From Veillonella rodentium (GTDB lineage: Bacteria; Bacillota; Negativicutes; Veillonellales; Veillonellaceae): a stretch of DNA of 64,000 bases. Position 1 is the stretch's first letter. Every line of letters begins with the position of its first letter. The stretch is taken from NCBI RefSeq assembly GCF_900187285.1, contig NZ_LT906470.1, forward strand, positions 231,501-295,500, given 5' to 3'. The translations under genes were made by a program, and so were the position numbers. Shown here piece by piece: positions 60,052 to 64,000 of this stretch. The notes beneath the pieces are model-generated. The model was not told the DNA's origin, made no database searches, and saw only the letters and a program-made list of their open reading frames with translations.

Positions 60052-61080
60052 TCAGGGTTGAGCGACAGTCCGGCTTAAGCCCAAATCCTGAAGCATTTGA
60101 AGGTCGTCTTTCGGAGAACGGCCGCCGGTTGTTAAATAACCGCCTACCATGATACCGTTTAGACCGCCTTTCAATGCATAGGCCTGCAGGTCCCGTAGAT
60201 TTACTTCACGACCGCCGGCAGTGCGAATTAAAGCTTTCGGCAAGATAAATCTGAATACGGCGAAGGTACGTAGGATTTCAAGCGGAGGCAACGCCTCGTT
60301 ACTTTCAAATGGTGTGCCTTTAACAGGATTCAAAATATTTAACGGCACAGAATCAACGCCTAAACGTTTAAGTTCATATGCCATTTCTACGCGTTGTTCC
60401 AGAGTTTCGTTGAGGCCTAGGATGCCGCCGGAGCAGACGCGGATGCCCGCTTTTTGAGCGTTGTTGATGGTGCTCATTTTATCTTCGTATGAGTGTGTGC
60501 TGCAAATATCCCGGAAGTGGCTCGGTGCCGTTTCGATATTGGAGTGATATCGTGTAACACCGACCTTCTTCAATTTGACAGCCTGATCGTAGTTCAATAG
60601 ACCGAGTGAGCAGCAGATTTCAAGACCCATTTCATTTTTGATGCGATCCAGAATGTGTATGATTTGTTCAAATTCGTTGGGGTTATTTGTATTGCGACCG
60701 CTCGTTACGATGGAAAAGCGGATTGCACCGGCCTCTTTAGCTTTGCGTGCCGCGTCGAGAAGGCTTTCTTCATCCATAAACGGGTATTCCTGAACCCCTG
60801 TATTGTGGTGTGCCGATTGAGCACAGAATTTACAGTTTTCGGGACATTTACCGGACCGTGCGTTTACAATGGCGCATACATCAACTGAATTGTCATTGAA
60901 ATGTTGGCGTATTTTATCGGCCATCGCAAGTAGAATCATAGTGTCATCGTCTGAGGTGTGAATCAGTTCTATGGCTTCTTCCCTTGTGATTTCACCGCCG
61001 TTCATGATGCGGTTTGCAATGGTAAGAATTTTTTCGTATGTTCCCGCTTGGGATGATTGTTGAGCTATAGGTAATGCCAT
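60052..61080 (-). CDS. bioB: Biotin synthase
   Basis: A 342-aa radical SAM enzyme inserting sulfur into dethiobiotin. The cluster motif is NARSGKCPENCKFCAQSAHH (CxxxCxxC). Further Cys (CCSLGLL, ICSTHSYEDK) and the conserved Arg-containing C-terminal region LIRTAGGREVNLRDLQ serve the [2Fe-2S] cluster. AGGAGG before ATG 61080 sets the start. The longer frame to 61206 would cover the operator. No other bio genes are in the window. Confidence 0.95.
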   Translation of the reverse strand: MALPIAQQSSQAGTYEKILTIANRIMNGGEITREEAIELIHTSDDDTMILLAMADKIRQHFNDNSVDVCAIVNARSGKCPENCKFCAQSAHHNTGVQEYPFMDEESLLDAARKAKEAGAIRFSIVTSGRNTNNPNEFEQIIHILDRIKNEMGLEICCSLGLLNYDQAVKLKKVGVTRYHSNIETAPSHFRDICSTHSYEDKMSTINNAQKAGIRVCSGGILGLNETLEQRVEMAYELKRLGVDSVPLNILNPVKGTPFESNEALPPLEILRTFAVFRFILPKALIRTAGGREVNLRDLQAYALKGGLNGIMVGGYLTTGGRSPKDDLQMLQDLGLSRTVAQP

Positions 61081-61157
61081 ACTAGCCTCCTGATATATTG
61101 TTAACCTAATTTTAATCGTAAAATATTGACAATTTGATTGTAAACTTTTACGGATAC

Positions 61158-61192
61158 ATTTGTCAACTTTATAAATGAAATAGTTAACAAAT
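61158..61192 (-). promoter_or_regulatory. BirA-type biotin operator overlapping the bioB promoter
   Basis: ATTTGTCAAC (61158-61167) and GTTAACAAAT (61183-61192) are near-perfect inverted half-sites separated by 15 bp, as in BirA operators (TTGT.AAC-N14/15-GTT.ACAA). On the minus strand TTGACA inside the proximal half is a possible -35, with TACAAT 18 bp on. Confidence 0.7.
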
Positions 61193-61325
61193 GTGCAGGA
61201 ATGCATTTTTTATATGAGGAGATTGATAGTTATTTCTAACTAATATCCATCGTTTTATAGTATAATAAAATATTGTAAATATATAATTTTTGACTAATGG
61301 TACTGACACAAAGGAGTGAATATAG

Positions 61326-62597
61326 ATGCAGCCGTTTCGATTTATACACTGTGGTGATCTGCATTTAGGCGCACCCTTTCAATATGCGACCGGTATGAGT
61401 CGTACCGTTGATCGCATGGTGAGTGAGGCGACGTATACCGCCTTTAACAATATTGTAGATACAGCGATTGATGAACAGGTTCACGCCGTTGTTATTGCCG
61501 GCGATATTTATAATAGTGAAGATCATAATCTGGAGGCACAGGTGCGATTTGTGCGTGCCCTTTACAGATTGGCGGAGCATCGCATTCCTGTGTACATGGT
61601 GCAGGGAAATCATGATCCTGCTGAAAGTTGGCAGGCACAACTGCAAATGCCGAATAATGTGCATGTGTTTTCCGATACGCAGGTACAACGTTTTCCGCTG
61701 CTCGTCAATACTATAGAAATCGGCGGTGTTTACGGTATCAGCTGTGGACATGGTAATGAAGGCGATAATTTCGCTAATCAGTATCGTGCGTTTGAACGTG
61801 ATGAATTCTCTCTCGCCGTTATGCATGGTACGGTGGGATCCAGTAAAGGTGCGGAAAATCATGATGTAATCGGTCCGTGCAGCTTAGGTGATCTGGCGGA
61901 GGCTGCCATGGATTACTGGGCGCTCGGTCATATCCATAAAGCACAGGTGCTCAATGAAGAGCCGATGGTCGTGTATGCGGGCAATCCGCAGGGGCTGCAT
62001 CGTAAAGAGGTAGGGCCGAAGGGATGCTATCTGGTGTCCGTATCGCATAACGGTCATTGTGATCTGCGTTTCATCGATACCTGCGCCATTCGTTTTGAAG
62101 AAATCAGAATCGATATCGCAGGCATGCAGAATGAAGCTGATTTCATGGAAATCCTGCGCCGTAAGAAAGATAATTTACGCAAACAGTATAAGAAACCGAT
62201 TTTATTATCTATTGTGTTGACCGGTACGGGACCTTTACATCGCCTTTGCGCTCAGGAGTCGATACGCAAGTTGTGGCTTGAGGAGTCGCAAGGGGAAGAA
62301 CACGGAAAATCCGTTTTCGTCATGCCGTACCGAATGATTCCGAGTACGCGACCGGCCGTTAATTTAGCGCAGCGTCGTATGTTATCCGATGTGGTCGGTG
62401 ATTACTTGCGTGCCTATGACGATATGGTATCTGCCGGCGGTGTCGGCGAGGCGCAACGTATCATGGCGGAACGTCCTGAATTTAAACGGTTGGGACCTTA
62501 TGCGGAACTCTTGACTGATGAATTGTTGCAGCGCGCTTTGAAACGCTGCGAATTGGAAGGTGTTACGGTGTTGATGGGGGCTAACGATGAACATTAA
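61326..62597 (+). CDS. YhaO/SbcD-like metallophosphoesterase (DNA repair exonuclease)
   Basis: A 423-aa calcineurin-like phosphoesterase: metal motifs CGDLHLGAPF (~8-18), VIAGDIYNSEDHN, VQGNHDPAE and ALGHIHKAQVL. The length and C-terminal extension match the YhaO type that works with YhaN, a Mre11/Rad50-like pair. AAGGAG precedes the ATG. Its end overlaps the next gene by 11 bp, so the two are coupled. Confidence 0.88.
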   Translation: MQPFRFIHCGDLHLGAPFQYATGMSRTVDRMVSEATYTAFNNIVDTAIDEQVHAVVIAGDIYNSEDHNLEAQVRFVRALYRLAEHRIPVYMVQGNHDPAESWQAQLQMPNNVHVFSDTQVQRFPLLVNTIEIGGVYGISCGHGNEGDNFANQYRAFERDEFSLAVMHGTVGSSKGAENHDVIGPCSLGDLAEAAMDYWALGHIHKAQVLNEEPMVVYAGNPQGLHRKEVGPKGCYLVSVSHNGHCDLRFIDTCAIRFEEIRIDIAGMQNEADFMEILRRKKDNLRKQYKKPILLSIVLTGTGPLHRLCAQESIRKLWLEESQGEEHGKSVFVMPYRMIPSTRPAVNLAQRRMLSDVVGDYLRAYDDMVSAGGVGEAQRIMAERPEFKRLGPYAELLTDELLQRALKRCELEGVTVLMGANDEH

Positions 62598-64000
62598 ACG
62601 CATACGATTTGATGAATTTGGCCCGTATCGGGACTGGTCGCTTACTGCCGGATCCAATGGGGTTCAGCTTTTATACGGTCCGAATGAAAGCGGTAAAACA
62701 TCCCTTTTGGAGGGGCTTCGTACGCTGCTTTTCGGCGGCACGCATAAAACGTACGGCCCCATGAACGGTTCCGTTGATATAGAACGCGACGGTGAAAGCT
62801 ATTATATCGGCCGTAAGGGTAAAGAATTGAGCTTTTACAGCCCGGGAAATCCGGCCATTCATGAGGAGCCGTCCCAATATTGGTGGCATGGCATCGATAA
62901 GAATACATATAACCGCATATTCGCATTGACCCTTGATGATCTGCAAGGCCTCGATGTATTGCGCGAGGTAGAGGTGCGTTCACGATTTTTCGGCGCCGAA
63001 GGAGGCGAGAACTTGGGCTCTGCCGTAAAGAATGTGGAAAAAGGAGCCACCGATTTGCTGGTTGCGTCCTCAAACGGCAAGCGCCGCATCAATGTTCTGA
63101 TGGATGAACTGAAAGAAAACCGTCAGAAATTAAGTCGGTTGTCTCAGCATGAGGCTCAGTATGTAGCCTTGGAGCGGGAGTTTCACAGTACGGAACAGAC
63201 CGAAGCGGAACTGCAGAGTCAGTTGCAGGAGTGGAAGGATTATCGAGACGGTATTGATGTGGTGTTGCGGGCGTGGGATACATATAGACGCAGCGAAGAA
63301 GCGCGCATGCATATGCAGCAATATAACAGCGATTTGGCGCTCAGCCGGGACGAGTTTCTGCGTATTGATGAAGATATCAGACGGGCCCGGGAGAATATGA
63401 AGTTATGGCAGGAAAAGGAAGCGTCCTTGATGCCGGAGAACTTCAGCCCCGACAGCCCTTTCGGTATATATGGGCAAGATATTGAAAATCTTATCCACCA
63501 AGGTGCTAAATGGGAGCAGTTGCGCAGTGAATGTGAAGAAGGGGATACATACATCCGGAAGGTCAAGGAACAGCTTGAATTTTCCCGCACCTTATATTCC
63601 ACATGGCGCGATGATGAGCCTATGCCGGATACTGTCAACTGGGCTGAGGGTGAACGATTGGCAAGCCGATTGCGTACGGCTAAAGACCAGCTGTTACATT
63701 GGCAGGACCGCAAGCCGTCTGAAGTCGGTGATACATCAGCGCATCTGGAACATCAATCAACATCAGATGACGGTGATGAAAATGCTGCAAAACGAGGAGC
63801 CCTGGAAGCTGAATTACAACGTATTTTGGCGGAGATGGATCTCGTAGATGAAAAGCTTGAAGAGTATGATGGCGAATTACAGCAGACACAATTGCCGAAG
63901 TGGTTGCAACGCATCGGCGGCATCGGTGCCGTCGTGGGCGTTTTGCTTGTCCTGGTCGGTCTGGTGGCGTTGGAATCCGTCTTATATACCGTAGGCGGAT
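62587..64000 (+). CDS. YhaN/SbcC-like AAA ATPase (partial, runs off the window)
   Basis: An open frame from ATG 62587 to the window end (471 codons shown). The N-terminal ATPase half has Walker A YGPNESGKTSLLEGL (~30-44) and a Q-loop region TLDDLQGLDVLRE. A long coiled coil with many Glu, Arg and Gln follows (~165-430). A hydrophobic segment, GAVVGVLLVLVGLVAL (~447-462), is as in YhaN proteins with a central membrane hairpin. The C-terminal ATPase half lies beyond the window. Partner of the upstream phosphoesterase. Confidence 0.88.
   Translation, partial: MNIKRIRFDEFGPYRDWSLTAGSNGVQLLYGPNESGKTSLLEGLRTLLFGGTHKTYGPMNGSVDIERDGESYYIGRKGKELSFYSPGNPAIHEEPSQYWWHGIDKNTYNRIFALTLDDLQGLDVLREVEVRSRFFGAEGGENLGSAVKNVEKGATDLLVASSNGKRRINVLMDELKENRQKLSRLSQHEAQYVALEREFHSTEQTEAELQSQLQEWKDYRDGIDVVLRAWDTYRRSEEARMHMQQYNSDLALSRDEFLRIDEDIRRARENMKLWQEKEASLMPENFSPDSPFGIYGQDIENLIHQGAKWEQLRSECEEGDTYIRKVKEQLEFSRTLYSTWRDDEPMPDTVNWAEGERLASRLRTAKDQLLHWQDRKPSEVGDTSAHLEHQSTSDDGDENAAKRGALEAELQRILAEMDLVDEKLEEYDGELQQTQLPKWLQRIGGIGAVVGVLLVLVGLVALESVLYTVGG

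Overview
The window looks like a chromosomal segment of a diderm, anaerobic member of the Negativicutes, most likely Veillonella or a close relative. This is inferred from content, not from a database search. Firmicute traits (tRNA-responsive T-box leaders before trp and ileS genes, strong AGGAGG ribosome sites) occur together with outer-membrane-type traits (a CdiA/haemagglutinin fragment, TonB C-terminal-domain proteins). Anaerobic enzymes are also present: a CooS-type CO dehydrogenase, a 2x[4Fe-4S] ferredoxin and an ATP-dependent PEP carboxykinase.

Layout. 1-5.2 kb: a tryptophan T-box leader is present twice (46-441 and 4782-5172). Between the copies lie a 5'-truncated CdiA toxin end, a probable immunity gene, an IS30 relic and a DUF805 membrane protein. 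5.2-12.5 kb: the trp operon, trpE-G-D-C/F-B-A, with a 560-bp gap between trpG and trpD filled by palindromic repeats. 12.5-15.9 kb: two small secreted proteins and three more DUF805 proteins. 16.2-22 kb: an AT-rich RiPP (modified peptide) locus with an Xre-type regulator, three tandem ~390-bp units each encoding a 30-32 aa precursor, a CPBP membrane protease, a small membrane protein, an ABC exporter and a radical SAM/SPASM maturase. 22-24 kb: three lipoproteins. 24.1-27.3 kb: an isoleucine T-box and ileS, then 16 perfect copies of an 8-bp repeat. 27.6-31.4 kb: a Sel1/TPR-like protein, a 660-bp field of palindromic repeats, and an amino-acid-binding lipoprotein. 31.5-36.8 kb: M20 peptidase, HAD phosphatase, ferredoxin, aldo/keto reductase, guaA. 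37-42 kb: an AT-rich probable defence island (DUF4365 protein, PHP-ATPase, small protein, PD-(D/E)XK-like nuclease). 42-46 kb: two small hypotheticals, three GNAT acetyltransferases and an IS3-family element. 46-50 kb: a Mn/Zn/Fe-type ABC transporter operon with an operator, a leader ORF and a candidate attenuator. 50-64 kb: two TonB-domain secreted proteins, a DUF438 protein, pckA, a His-rich cooS, an MBL hydrolase/TetR pair, a candidate structured RNA, a small secreted protein, bioB with a BirA-type operator, and a YhaO/YhaN (SbcD/SbcC-like) pair cut by the window end.

The strongest candidates for something new are: (a) the RiPP locus, where each precursor ORF is enclosed by a 14-bp long-range helix whose two strands co-vary between the three copies, and where two precursors end in W-A-K-G-F, similar to the W-S-K-S-F end of darobactin; (b) a family of palindromic repeats with a conserved core (CGACTTGGCG) but locus-specific complementary arms; (c) the duplicated Trp T-box that now precedes a toxin/immunity module; (d) the PHP-ATPase/nuclease cassette. 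Functions are assigned from motifs read by eye; no alignment, folding or search was run.
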